From assembly GCA_913043205.1 (NCBI GenBank), contig CAJWLF010000005.1, positions 1 through 64,000 on the forward strand: a stretch of DNA of 64,000 bases, in the 5' to 3' direction. The notes below the pieces were generated by a model. That model had not been told where the DNA came from and made no database searches. It saw nothing but the letters and a program-made list of their open reading frames with translations. How positions within the stretch are numbered: the first letter of the stretch is position 1; each line of letters opens with the position of its first letter. This DNA comes from an uncultured Chloroflexota bacterium (GTDB lineage: Bacteria; Chloroflexota; UBA11872; VXNJ01). Both the position numbers and the translations under genes were made by a program. Below, piece by piece: positions 42,726-51,746 of the stretch.

Positions 42726-43871
42726 ATGAAGCGAACGTATCTTGATCATGCAGCTACAACTCCGGTTGCTCCCTCAGTACTAGATGAGATGATTCCATTC
42801 TTTTCCGACCATGGATACAACCCATCCGGCGTATACATGGAAGCTAGGCAAGCTGGTGAAGCACTAGAGAAAGCTAGGGAGTTGGTAGCCGAGACACTTG
42901 TAAGTGATCCTGAAGATATTGTTTTTACTGGTAGCGGTAGCGAAGGGGTCAATTTAGCTTTGAAAGGTGCAGCTATGGCTGCTGCACAGCGTGGGCGTGA
43001 TGTGGTGATCATATCTGCAGTAGAACATCAGGCTGTTATGCGAAGTGCAGAGTACTTGGACCGACATCTGGGCCTAGAGGTCCGTATTATTGATGTAGAT
43101 CGGTGTGGAACGGTTGATTTGAATCAACTAAATGACTGTATGGATGAAAGAGTTGGCGTTGTTAGCATTCAGTATGCAAATAATGAAGTCGGAACGATTC
43201 AGCCGATTAAGGAAGCTGCAGAAATAGTCCACGGCACTGACGCAATATTTCATACGGATGCGGTTCAAGCTCCTGGGTCTCTCCAAATGGATGTTGATCA
43301 GTTAGGTGTGGACTTGCTGAGTATCGCTGCACACAAATTTTATGGCCCTAAAGGGGTAGGAGCCTTATATGTTCGTCGTGGAACAAGGGTAGTGCCACAG
43401 ATCCAAGGGGGGTCTCAAGAGCGTAACAGACGAGCAGGAACTGAAAATGTTGCTCTTGTCGTTGGGCTTGCAGCGGCTTTGAATTTGGTTCGAAATGAAA
43501 TGCGTATTGAGGAACAGAGAAGCATGGAATTAAAGCTATTGCTTCAGGAAGGCCTGGCGAAAATACCTGGAGTTGTCTTCAATGGTAGTACTAATTGCTG
43601 TTTGGCAAACAATACCCACATCTGTGTGGAAGGAGTTCGAGCTGAAGGGATGTTACTTAAATTGGATAAGGAAGGGATTTCTGTTAGCAGTGGGTCTGCC
43701 TGCACTTCTGCCTCCTTAGAGCCGTCGCATGTGTTGCTAGCAATGGGGATCTCACCGGACCTTGCAAGAGGCAGCCTCAGGATTACTACGGGTCGCGGTA
43801 ACACAACAGGGCAAATAGAGAATTTTATTGACGTATTGGGAGCGATAATAGATGAATTACGTGTTGGGTAG
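42726..43871 (+). CDS. iscS: Cysteine desulfurase (NifS/IscS family)
   Basis: A 381-residue PLP enzyme that takes sulfur from cysteine for Fe-S clusters. 'YLDHAATTPVAPSVLDEM' opens it, 'FTGSGSEGVNLAL' binds cofactor, the Schiff-base lysine is in 'IAAHKFYGPKGVGALY', and the catalytic cysteine lies in 'VSSGSACTSASLEPSHVL', class I type. ATG 42726. It stands between nadA and an iscA-like gene, so the cluster can build and use Fe-S centres. Whether iscS or nifS is the better name needs a tree. Confidence 0.92.
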   Translation: MKRTYLDHAATTPVAPSVLDEMIPFFSDHGYNPSGVYMEARQAGEALEKARELVAETLVSDPEDIVFTGSGSEGVNLALKGAAMAAAQRGRDVVIISAVEHQAVMRSAEYLDRHLGLEVRIIDVDRCGTVDLNQLNDCMDERVGVVSIQYANNEVGTIQPIKEAAEIVHGTDAIFHTDAVQAPGSLQMDVDQLGVDLLSIAAHKFYGPKGVGALYVRRGTRVVPQIQGGSQERNRRAGTENVALVVGLAAALNLVRNEMRIEEQRSMELKLLLQEGLAKIPGVVFNGSTNCCLANNTHICVEGVRAEGMLLKLDKEGISVSSGSACTSASLEPSHVLLAMGISPDLARGSLRITTGRGNTTGQIENFIDVLGAIIDELRVG

Positions 43872-43977
43872 GATTATCAGAGCAAAGTGCGTATTAGGGA
43901 TTAATCTATATCCACTATCATCACAGTACGTCGTAAAATATGGCAACGACTGCACACGGCGAGTTTGAGAGGAATCA

Positions 43978-44364
43978 ATGATTACAGTGACGGATCCAGC
44001 TTTGGCCTTCATTTCAAAGGCGCTCGAGGAGGATGATTCGGGCACCAAATTTATTAGAGTGGTTGTGACAAAAGGAGGATGTGCTGGGTTTAACTACGAC
44101 GTAGTTATAGACAATCAGTTTCGTGATGATGATGAACAAATTGAGGCGGGAGAATACAGGATTGTTTTTGATGCTTTTACCGCCACGATGATTGATGGAT
44201 CGCAGCTAGACTTTAACGACAATCTCATAGGCAGGGGGTTCATTCTGCGAAATCCGAGGGCCGAAGTAACCTGTGGGTGTGGGACATCATTCAATTTGAA
44301 GCCTCGACGATCACCTATGAAACATATGCGTGCAAAGAAGGAAGATAGCCCCAAGCTTGTTTGA
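43978..44364 (+). CDS. iscA: Iron-sulfur cluster assembly protein, IscA/ErpA type
   Basis: A 128-residue A-type carrier that hands clusters to target proteins. The three conserved cysteines are in 'TKGGCAGFNYD' and 'EVTCGCGTSFNL'. The C-terminus extends by about 20 basic residues beyond the usual end. ATG 43978 has GAGAGG upstream. Between the desulfurase and the radical SAM gene moaA. Confidence 0.92.
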   Translation: MITVTDPALAFISKALEEDDSGTKFIRVVVTKGGCAGFNYDVVIDNQFRDDDEQIEAGEYRIVFDAFTATMIDGSQLDFNDNLIGRGFILRNPRAEVTCGCGTSFNLKPRRSPMKHMRAKKEDSPKLV

Positions 44365-44389
44365 CTTGGTTTGCTAGAAAGTTGTATTG

Positions 44390-45427
44390 ATGAGTCACCA
44401 GGATATAACTGAAGATCTGCTAGGACGGAGCATGCAGGATCTTCGTATTTCGCTGACTGACCGCTGCAATTTTCGTTGCCAATACTGTATGCCTGCGGAG
44501 GTGTTCGGTGAACATTACGAGTTCTTGCCAAAGCCAGCCCTACTAACTTTTGAGGAAATTACTAGGTTGTGTTCTGTGTTTTCATCAATGGGAATAAGGA
44601 AGATCAGGCTAACCGGTGGTGAGCCTCTATTGAGGAAGAACACTCCTAAGCTTGTAGGAATGATTCGAAGTGGCACCCAGATAGAGGAGGTGACCCTTAC
44701 AACCAATGGTGCGATGCTCCGGCGTTATGCGATGGAGTTAAAGAATCAGGGGCTGAGTCGAGTTAGCATAAGTTTGGACAGTCTAAATGACGATGTTTTT
44801 CGAGAGATGAACGGTAGTAGCATTGGCCTGCCTGATGTACTTGATGGTATTGACGCAGCCAGTGCTGCTGGATTTCACCCCATAAAGATAAATTGTGTAG
44901 TTGTTCGAGGGAAGAATGATCAAGGAGTTTTGGATATGGTAGAGCACTTCCGCCACACAGGACATGTGCTTCGCTTTATCGAATTCATGGATGTGGGAAC
45001 TCGCAACAACTGGGAGATGGAGAGTGTGATCAGTTCTGAAGAGTTAATTTCAATGATATCAGTCAAGTATCCACTGGAACCTTTGCCACAAAATTATCTC
45101 GGAGAGGTAGCTGGACGTTATGCCTATAAAGATGGAGCCGGCGAGATAGGTTTCATTTCTTCAGTGACCCAACCATTTTGCGTAAATTGTACGAGAGCTA
45201 GATTGACACCAGATGGGAGATTGGTTACTTGCTTATTTGCCGCTTCGGGGACCTCACTTCGTGATCCCATGCGGGCTGGGGCAAGTGATGAGGATATTCT
45301 TGAATTGATCCGCGGTGTGTGGTCACGTCGTACTGATCGATACTCAGAAGAGCGTTCCGCACAAACAAATTTAAATGAATGGTCAGCGGCTCGATCTAAG
45401 ATTGAGATGTACCAGCTTGGCGGGTAA
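44390..45427 (+). CDS. moaA: GTP 3',8-cyclase (molybdopterin synthesis)
   Basis: A 345-residue radical SAM enzyme for the first step of molybdenum cofactor synthesis. The SAM cluster is 'LTDRCNFRCQYCMPAE', the second cluster 'FCVNCTRARLTPDGRLVTCLF', and the functional terminal Gly-Gly is present ('YQLGG'). 'GIRKIRLTGGEPLLRK' is the GGEP motif. ATG 44390 (TTG 44387 is the alternative). A moaC or moeA partner is not in the window. The next gene starts at or just after its stop. Confidence 0.96.
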   Translation: MSHQDITEDLLGRSMQDLRISLTDRCNFRCQYCMPAEVFGEHYEFLPKPALLTFEEITRLCSVFSSMGIRKIRLTGGEPLLRKNTPKLVGMIRSGTQIEEVTLTTNGAMLRRYAMELKNQGLSRVSISLDSLNDDVFREMNGSSIGLPDVLDGIDAASAAGFHPIKINCVVVRGKNDQGVLDMVEHFRHTGHVLRFIEFMDVGTRNNWEMESVISSEELISMISVKYPLEPLPQNYLGEVAGRYAYKDGAGEIGFISSVTQPFCVNCTRARLTPDGRLVTCLFAASGTSLRDPMRAGASDEDILELIRGVWSRRTDRYSEERSAQTNLNEWSAARSKIEMYQLGG

Positions 45428-45440
45428 TTTCTGTGCGGAA

Positions 45441-46067
45441 TTGATAGTAGAGACCTTCGTTATAGGGCCGCTTGCTACGAACAGTTACCTGGTTATCAAT
45501 GAAGAATCTGCTATGGCGATAGACCCTGGTTTTGGGTCTTGTGATTTATTAATCGCTGCTGCTGATAAATTTGGAGCAACTATTGAAGTAATTGTTAATA
45601 CCCATGGTCATTGGGATCATACCTATGAGAATCATGTTTTGATGCAGAAAACTGGAGCATCTCTGCTTATTCATCCCCTTGACGCATCTCTAATAGAGTT
45701 TCCGGAACAAAGTTTACTCAGCACTGCGAGGACCCCTATTGATGTTCAGCATCCATCTACTCCGACCCGGACCGTCGACACGGGGGACAAGGTTGAACTG
45801 GAAGGGGTCTTGTTTCAAGTTCTTCACACACCTGGGCACACTGCAGGAGGGATATGTTTGATCAGTGACGAGGCGGGAGTACTCATATCTGGGGACACCT
45901 TGTTTTTAGGAACCTATGGTAGAGTGGATTTGCCAGGAGGCAACATCGATGACATGATCAGAAGTTTGAAATCCTTGTCAAATTTAAATCCTGCTTTAAA
46001 TGTGTATCCTGGACACGGTCTACCAACTAGGCTTGCTGATGAGCTGTCTTGGGTGGGTAGTCTGTAA
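45441..46067 (+). CDS. Metallo-beta-lactamase-fold hydrolase (glyoxalase II-like)
   Basis: About 208 residues. The metal motif is 'VNTHGHWDHTYENHVL', with later ligands in 'VLHTPGHTAGGICL', 'LISGDTLFLGTYGRVDLPGG' and 'YPGHG', which complete a dinuclear site of the YcbL/GloB-like group. TTG 45441 gives 'MIVETFVIGPLATNSYLV', the normal start of this family; the frame can run back to 45375 inside moaA. Its 3' end overlaps the convergent FAD oxidase gene by 41 bases. Thioester or similar substrate, unproved. Confidence 0.85.
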   Translation: MIVETFVIGPLATNSYLVINEESAMAIDPGFGSCDLLIAAADKFGATIEVIVNTHGHWDHTYENHVLMQKTGASLLIHPLDASLIEFPEQSLLSTARTPIDVQHPSTPTRTVDTGDKVELEGVLFQVLHTPGHTAGGICLISDEAGVLISGDTLFLGTYGRVDLPGGNIDDMIRSLKSLSNLNPALNVYPGHGLPTRLADELSWVGSL

Positions 46068-47472
46068 CCTTTTCCTTCCAAGTCAGGTTTGGGTTTAGCA
46101 CCCCAAGTGGATCAAAAGCTTTCTTTATGGATGCCATGGCAGCGATCGTAGATTGGTCATAGGCTTTGTCCACATATGGCAACTTAACGCGTCCGATACC
46201 GTGCTCACCGGACAAGACCCCTCCAAGAGCGATGCCAATCTCCGCTATTTTGGATAGTGCTTTTTTCATTCGTTGACATTCACTCATACTTGAAGGGTCG
46301 TAGCTAACGTTTGGGTGTAGGGTGCCGTCCCCTACGTGACCAAACACTGCAATTAACAGATCTACTTCTGTTGATATTTTGGATATTTCTCTGAGTGCTC
46401 TAGGTAATTTACTCCGTGGCACACAAATATCTTCCCCGATCTTCCCTGGCTTCAATCTTGCCAGTGACGAAGTGATTGCTGATCGTGCATTCCATGCCAC
46501 AGTCGCTTCTTCGAACGTGGCAGGAGCGAGCGGCTTTTGGCTCCCGTTTCTATTAAGCGCTGAGAGTACAACTTTTGTCTTCTGTGTCACATCCTTTTCC
46601 GTTCCATGTAACTCCAATATAAGTAGGGCTTTTGTGTTTGCAAGCCCATAATCTCGAGCTAGTTGGACAGCCGCGATAGAAACCTCATCCATGAATTCCA
46701 TTCTCCCAGGCACGACACCCATCTTCAATATTTCTACAGTCGCATTCATGGCCTGGTCTGCTGTATAAAATCGTGCAACTATAGTGCTTACTGTGGGTGG
46801 AGGTCGAATTAGCCTCAGTGTCGCACTGATAATAAGTCCCAGGGTTCCTTCCGATCCGATCATCAAGTCCAACAAAGGCTCCGTTGGGTCGCCCCTGCGT
46901 GCTATCACAATGTCTCCTGATGGAGTAACTGCCTCTATAGTGAGAACATAATCTCTTATCACACCATATTTAAGCGCAAATGAGCCCCCTGCATTTGTTG
47001 CCAAGTTCCCTCCCAGCATAGCTACAGACTGAGAGGATGGATCTGGCGGAAAAAAGAGTCCCTTTTTTGCTGCAGCGGTCTGTAAATCGGCAGTGGTGAC
47101 ACCAGCCCCAGCGGATATTGTCATCGATTGGGCGTCTACGATAGGCTTGGTATCTAACAGCTCGGTGCTCATGACTATTCCATGGTCTGAAGGGACAGCC
47201 CCTCCAGCCAAGCTAGTGCCACCACCTCTGACCACAATGTTCCAGCCTTGGCTAGAACACAGAGCGAAAACCCTTCGTATTTCATTGGAGTTTATTGGAA
47301 ATATGACGGCTGATGGATTGCCCCTATAGCCGACTGTGGCGTCTACAGAATATGCAACGAGAGTGGAAGAATCGGTTCGGACCCTATCTGATCCACAGAT
47401 GTCTATCAAGGCTTCAAAATTCATTGTATCAAGTGTTGGGTTTTGGCAAGAGCTACGATATTGAGCGATCAT
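46027..47472 (-). CDS. glcD: FAD-linked oxidase, GlcD type
   Basis: A 481-residue VAO/PCMH-family flavoprotein that oxidises D-lactate, glycolate or a related 2-hydroxyacid. The FAD domain contains 'VVRGGGTSLAGGAVPSDHG' and 'LGGNLATNAGGSFALKYG'; the C-terminal cap has 'AVFGHVGDGTLHPNVSYDP' and 'GGVLSGEHGIGRVKLPY'. ATG 47472 or ATG 47424 ('MNFEALIDICG') may be the start. No Fe-S GlcF partner follows. With two 2-hydroxyacid dehydrogenases in the window it suggests turnover of hydroxyacids. Confidence 0.92.
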   Translation of the reverse strand: MIAQYRSSCQNPTLDTMNFEALIDICGSDRVRTDSSTLVAYSVDATVGYRGNPSAVIFPINSNEIRRVFALCSSQGWNIVVRGGGTSLAGGAVPSDHGIVMSTELLDTKPIVDAQSMTISAGAGVTTADLQTAAAKKGLFFPPDPSSQSVAMLGGNLATNAGGSFALKYGVIRDYVLTIEAVTPSGDIVIARRGDPTEPLLDLMIGSEGTLGLIISATLRLIRPPPTVSTIVARFYTADQAMNATVEILKMGVVPGRMEFMDEVSIAAVQLARDYGLANTKALLILELHGTEKDVTQKTKVVLSALNRNGSQKPLAPATFEEATVAWNARSAITSSLARLKPGKIGEDICVPRSKLPRALREISKISTEVDLLIAVFGHVGDGTLHPNVSYDPSSMSECQRMKKALSKIAEIGIALGGVLSGEHGIGRVKLPYVDKAYDQSTIAAMASIKKAFDPLGVLNPNLTWKEKVTDYPPKTAHQQA

Positions 47473-47641
47473 ATTTGCGCGAGCAGATTTGATCTTATAT
47501 TAATTAGGATAATACTGATGCAAATTAGGGGGTTATGATTGAAATGGTACGTTCCATATGAAGGTGGTTAATAAACTGCGGTCTGCCTTGAGAATACAGC
47601 GGTCATAGTTATTGTTCCATCAGAGAGTAACTGGGTGATGA

Positions 47642-48760
47642 ATGAGTGCTCAGACACATTTTAATTATCAGCTAGAGCAAAAGGACAATATTTCCACCCC
47701 GTCTTTAGTGCTTTTTAACGAAGTTCTACACCACAATCTTGAGGTTTTGGATGGAATGGTTGGTTTGCACAACGTTTTCCTGCACGTAAAAACGCATAAA
47801 GCAATAGCTATGGTGCGGTTGCAGATGGCTGCTGGAGTAGCTGGCTTCAAGTGTTCAACCCTAAGTGAGCTGGAAATGGTACTTGCGGCAGGAGCAGACG
47901 ACGCAATCTTGGCGTATCCTTTGATGCAAAAGATCAAACTTGATTACCTGATCCGCATGATCTTACGGCATCCTGAATCTAGGGTTAGTGCGATCATATC
48001 GAAGCAACAGCATCTCGATGCGTTAGAAGCAGCTGCTAGCAGGGCGGGAGCAGTCCGGGTAAATGCGATGCTTGATCTTGATGTGGGCATGAATCGGACT
48101 GGTATATGCATAGGGGCTGACGCAATGGATTTGTACAGGTCGATGATAAAAAGCCCATTGATACAAGCCGCTGGCATCCATGCCTATGACGGTCATATTA
48201 GGGAGGCTCAGGAACCTGCACGAGACAAAGAAGTAAAGCCGATTATAGAGGGGCTTAGACAATTTCAGCATCAGCTGCGTAAAGAAGATATAGAAGTTGT
48301 TCGGACAGTGGCAGGAGGGACTTTTACTTTTCCTTATTACGCGCGGGAAGAGGGGATGTATGGATCTCCGGGGACTTGCGCCTACTGGGATGCTAGCTAT
48401 CTAGTCAATCTGGCGGACATGGCATTTTGCCCTGCTGCAGTAGTACTCACACAAATTATTGATCGCGATGAAATTCGTAATACCGTAACAACAGATTTGG
48501 GATCGAAAGCTATCGCTAGTGACTTTCCGGTCGAGCTGCGCGCGCGGGTGATGGATTACCCTGATGCCCAATTGATTGCTCAAAGTGAGGAGCATGGGGT
48601 TTTTGTCATGAAAAATACTCTTCCATGCATCGGCGATTACATGATGGTGATTCCTGGGCACATATGCCCTACCGTGGCTAAGTATCCCGGTGCGTATGTT
48701 GTTGATAGGCAAGGAGCTGTAATCGACTATTTTGAACATACAGCTCGTGATAGAACATGA
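47642..48760 (+). CDS. D-threonine aldolase-like (alanine racemase fold) protein
   Basis: A 372-residue fold-type III PLP enzyme. 'TPSLVLFNEVLHHNLEVL' is the start of the barrel, the cofactor lysine is in 'FLHVKTHKAIAMV', 'AMLDLDVGMNRTGI' binds, and 'GSPGTCAYWDA' plus 'DLGSKAIASD' match D-threonine aldolase / D-serine dehydratase C-terminal signatures. It probably splits a beta-hydroxy-D-amino acid. ATG 47642 with GAGTAACTGGGTG before. Divergent from the FAD oxidase; 169 bases between. Confidence 0.85.
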   Translation: MSAQTHFNYQLEQKDNISTPSLVLFNEVLHHNLEVLDGMVGLHNVFLHVKTHKAIAMVRLQMAAGVAGFKCSTLSELEMVLAAGADDAILAYPLMQKIKLDYLIRMILRHPESRVSAIISKQQHLDALEAAASRAGAVRVNAMLDLDVGMNRTGICIGADAMDLYRSMIKSPLIQAAGIHAYDGHIREAQEPARDKEVKPIIEGLRQFQHQLRKEDIEVVRTVAGGTFTFPYYAREEGMYGSPGTCAYWDASYLVNLADMAFCPAAVVLTQIIDRDEIRNTVTTDLGSKAIASDFPVELRARVMDYPDAQLIAQSEEHGVFVMKNTLPCIGDYMMVIPGHICPTVAKYPGAYVVDRQGAVIDYFEHTARDRT

Positions 48761-48792
48761 AAAATCATCATGATTAGGCAGGTATCGAGAGG

Positions 48793-48864
48793 TACCCCCT
48801 AGGCGATTCGAAGGCCTGCCTTTGGCTCCGGAGGCCAGTGCTCTATCCACTGAGCTAAGGGGGC
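48793..48864 (-). tRNA. tRNA-Arg (anticodon CCG)
   Basis: A 72-base cloverleaf on the minus strand. Acceptor GCCCCCT pairs with AGGGGGT (first pair G-U), D-arm GCTC/GAGC, anticodon stem CTGGC/GCCAA with loop CTCCGGA (anticodon CCG, codon CGG). The outer anticodon pair is C-A and the last T-stem pair is C-C, both unusual; T-loop TTCGAAT is intact. No encoded CCA. Confidence 0.9.
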
Positions 48865-48932
48865 TGAATATTGCATGACTGTTGTTGTGTGCAGTCCAGG
48901 TAATGGTTGTTTAAGATGTGCATTTCTGGGTA

Positions 48933-49880
48933 TTAATCTATTGTTCGTTTTTCAGATGTCGCAAGTGTAGTTGAGAATATCCGAGCGGCTTCTTCGGGAT
49001 CAATCACCGATTGTTCTTGTATAGAGTTTTCGCCTAGTGTCCACAATTGTCTTTCTGGTTCCCAGAATCCCATAAAGCCATAGTCAACCATATTCGAAAT
49101 TAAGTGTTCGTTATCGCCAGAGCTATTGATGGGTAATGCTACAGCGTCGAGATGTTTTTGGCGGAAAAGCGAGTTTAGTCGTATAGATAGCCACTCGGCT
49201 CGTTCGCCATATTGCAATACCGCAATCGGGATGGTTTTGAAGCTGATAGTCTTTGCATTGAAGCCATTGATCATACGGCTGACTGGGAGTTGACCAGGAG
49301 CGGTGCCGGGATCATCGTCTTCTGTTGCATATGAGAGGAGGCATTTCTCATACCGTAAACATAGTATTCGGCTCATAAGCCCGTCTCTTCCCATAGCGAT
49401 GGATATTGTTGGCAACATTGCCTGAGGGAATAGTTTGAGCGCAGCGAGGGAATCCAAGGGGGAGTTTGCTAAGCCTACAATTTTTGCTATATCGGCGCCT
49501 GAAGATTCTATTCTGGCTCTGACTGAGGACAAATCTGGCATTGCTTGGAAATTGTGATGTGACACAATCAATTGGCTGGCGCCCCGTTCACCAATACTGG
49601 ATATGGAGTCTAACTCTATATCGATGTAGCTAGCTCCGAAGTTGATGCAATTGGTCAATATTTTCAACCGGTCTTTTTCAGATCCTTCAAAATTGCCGCC
49701 TTCCCGCTTGGGCCTGTTGGTAAGTACTAGTGGGATTTGAGATTCTGTTATGAGTGGTCCTAACTCATATTTGGGCATCATATCTAGCCTTATTTCAACC
49801 ACATCCACAGAATTACGTACGTCAGCGATACGAGTAAGTGCTTCACTGGTATCGCGTGGAGCCATGGCTATCGCTATCAT
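48933..49880 (-). CDS. aroD: Type I 3-dehydroquinate dehydratase with degenerate AroE-like tail
   Basis: A 315-residue protein. Residues 1-210 are a type I dehydroquinase, third step of the shikimate pathway: 'VVEIRLDMMP' (29-33 EIRLD), catalytic His in 'VSHHNF' (108-109), Schiff-base Lys133 in 'AKIVGLANS'. The normal enzyme ends near 220-250. Here residues 217-280 ('IAVLQYGERAEWLSIRLNSL', 'LDAVALPINS', 'YGFMGFWEPERQ') resemble the N-terminal half of shikimate dehydrogenase, but HSxSP and VTxPxK residues are gone and the NADP domain is missing. It looks like a decayed AroD-AroE fusion whose first domain remains active. Confidence 0.82.
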   Translation of the reverse strand: MIAIAMAPRDTSEALTRIADVRNSVDVVEIRLDMMPKYELGPLITESQIPLVLTNRPKREGGNFEGSEKDRLKILTNCINFGASYIDIELDSISSIGERGASQLIVSHHNFQAMPDLSSVRARIESSGADIAKIVGLANSPLDSLAALKLFPQAMLPTISIAMGRDGLMSRILCLRYEKCLLSYATEDDDPGTAPGQLPVSRMINGFNAKTISFKTIPIAVLQYGERAEWLSIRLNSLFRQKHLDAVALPINSSGDNEHLISNMVDYGFMGFWEPERQLWTLGENSIQEQSVIDPEEAARIFSTTLATSEKRTID

Positions 49881-50020
49881 TTACATCTCTTGTCTTTGTC
49901 TACAGGGTTTGTTTTGCTGTTAGCATTGATTCTCTATGTTTACTGCTTAAACTTTGCTGTGTAAACGTTTTTGTGTCATCTATAAACTGATAAATAGTGC
50001 TCAATAAAGAAGGATTAGTT

Positions 50021-51007
50021 ATGGCCAATATTCTAGGGTTCACCCCGTCTGTAGAAGCAAACCGTGAGAAAGTGGAGGCTATACTGAATAATGCTGGGCA
50101 TCAGCTAGTTTTGGGGCAGTCCTATTCTGGGGCTCCTAATGATGATGCTATGACAGAACTTATTATCAACTCGATGCAAGGAATGGCAGGGGTAATACTG
50201 GGGGGAGCTTACTTCAATCGTCGTGCTATGGAGGCATTACCGGAACTCCGAGTTATAGCTCGAGCAGGAGTAGGGTATGACGCGATTGACTTAGAAGCTA
50301 GCCGCGATAACGATGTGGTTGTAACTATTACCCCTACCGCAAATGCAGATAGTGTGGCTGAGTTTGCTGTCTTGCTGACGATGGCATTGTCGCGTCGTCT
50401 TTTTGCTAATCATCGTAATGTGAGTGATGGGAATTGGGTTCGTGCCATGGGCTGCGATGTAGGCGGTAAGACGATTGGTATAGCTGGGTTAGGTAGAATT
50501 GGTAGAGCTGTAGCAACGCGTGCCAAGGTGCTCAAAATGGATATAGTGGCACATGAGTTATATCCAGACAGAGATTTTGTTCAGGATCTTGGAATAGAGT
50601 TAGTTGAGTTTGACGAATTATGTCAAAGGGCAGACTTTATTTCGCTTCACATGCCCAACACAGATGAGACACAGCATTGCATCAATTCTTCCACTTTGGG
50701 GTTAATGAAGCCTACAGCGTACCTGATCAATACCGCCAGAGGAGGCCTTGTTAATGAAAGTGATCTGGTTGATGCGCTTAATTCAGGTCAGATAGCCGGC
50801 GCAGGTCTAGACGTTTTTGAAGAGGAGCCCGTAGGCGCCGATTCCCCGTTATTAAAAATGCCTAATGTCATTGTTGCTCCTCATGTTGCCGGAGTTACCG
50901 TGGAATCGGTGGAGCGGATGGCAATAGAAGCAGCAGAAATGGTGGTTAAGGTGTTGGCAGGAGATTGGCCGAGGAATGCAGTCGTCAATGGCATCTACTC
51001 TGATTAA
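50021..51007 (+). CDS. 2-hydroxyacid dehydrogenase, phosphoglycerate dehydrogenase-like
   Basis: About 328 residues from ATG 50021, which has AAGGA eight bases before; the frame can reach 49997. 'IGIAGLGRIGRAVATRAKVL' binds NAD, 'YLINTARGGLVNESDLV' and 'GAGLDVFEEEPVG' follow, and the catalytic His is in 'VAPHVAGVTVES'. No ACT domain is attached, so it is not the regulated SerA. Upstream, GTTTAC and GTAAAC (49939-49966) form a spaced dyad that could be an operator. The run from here to ubiX reads in one direction. Confidence 0.88.
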   Translation: MANILGFTPSVEANREKVEAILNNAGHQLVLGQSYSGAPNDDAMTELIINSMQGMAGVILGGAYFNRRAMEALPELRVIARAGVGYDAIDLEASRDNDVVVTITPTANADSVAEFAVLLTMALSRRLFANHRNVSDGNWVRAMGCDVGGKTIGIAGLGRIGRAVATRAKVLKMDIVAHELYPDRDFVQDLGIELVEFDELCQRADFISLHMPNTDETQHCINSSTLGLMKPTAYLINTARGGLVNESDLVDALNSGQIAGAGLDVFEEEPVGADSPLLKMPNVIVAPHVAGVTVESVERMAIEAAEMVVKVLAGDWPRNAVVNGIYSD

Positions 51008-51077
51008 GAGTACTGACGGGCGGAATGAGTGTTATGGAGTTTAGTGAAGTATTTGTTTCTATAAGGATAAACAGCTG

Positions 51078-51746
51078 GTGAAATCTGAAACATCCACTAC
51101 AGAGCCGTCAGAGATTGTTGCCCGTATAGAATTAGTTGGCGCAGTGGTAATCCTAAGGCGTTTGGCCCCCCAAATAGCGGTGTCTGTGACGCAATCTATT
51201 GTTGAGGGGGGTATAGGAGTAGTCGAGTTGACGTTTGACAGCGATGGAGCTACTGAGTCGATATCGCATCTTAGGCAACTAATGGGGGATCATGCCGTGA
51301 TTGGGGCCGGCACTGTACTGACGGTGGAAGCGGTTAGGAATGCAGCGTCTGCAGGGGCTCAATTTATAGTTGCTCCAAATACACAACCCGAAGTTATCAG
51401 CGCGGCTGCAGAGGTTGGAGTACCGATTGCTCCTGGAGCTTTTAGCCCAAGCGAAATAGTGTCTGCCGTACATTGTGGCGCACAAATGGTGAAGGTTTTT
51501 CCTGCTCGTGCACTTGGTCCTAAATATTTTACCGATGTACTGGCGCCACTTCGTGGCTATAAATTGATGCCTACGGGAGGAGTGTCGACGGAAAATGCTG
51601 GCGAATATATCCGTGCTGGGGCTTTTGCTGTTGGTGTTGGTAGTGCTCTGATGAAGCAAGAGCACATTGATAATGCTGATTGGTCTGCTATTAGTCGTTC
51701 TGCTCAGGAACTATCGAAAGTGATAAGCGAGGCTCGTAAAACATGA
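51078..51746 (+). CDS. eda: KDPG/KHG aldolase family protein
   Basis: A 222-residue class I aldolase that splits 2-keto-3-deoxy-6-phosphogluconate or a similar 2-keto-3-deoxy acid to pyruvate plus aldehyde. 'GIGVVELTFDSDGA' holds the catalytic Glu, 'AGTVLTVEAVRNAASAGAQF' binds phosphate, and the Schiff-base lysine is in 'QMVKVFPARALG'. Start GTG 51078. Its stop overlaps the UbiD-family start by four bases. The exact sugar acid is uncertain; the Entner-Doudoroff partner edd is not visible. Confidence 0.88.
   Translation: MKSETSTTEPSEIVARIELVGAVVILRRLAPQIAVSVTQSIVEGGIGVVELTFDSDGATESISHLRQLMGDHAVIGAGTVLTVEAVRNAASAGAQFIVAPNTQPEVISAAAEVGVPIAPGAFSPSEIVSAVHCGAQMVKVFPARALGPKYFTDVLAPLRGYKLMPTGGVSTENAGEYIRAGAFAVGVGSALMKQEHIDNADWSAISRSAQELSKVISEARKT

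Noticed and set aside
51279-51665. A 128-codon frame opposite eda
   Set aside because: Lies wholly within a well-supported aldolase gene and shows no family pattern.
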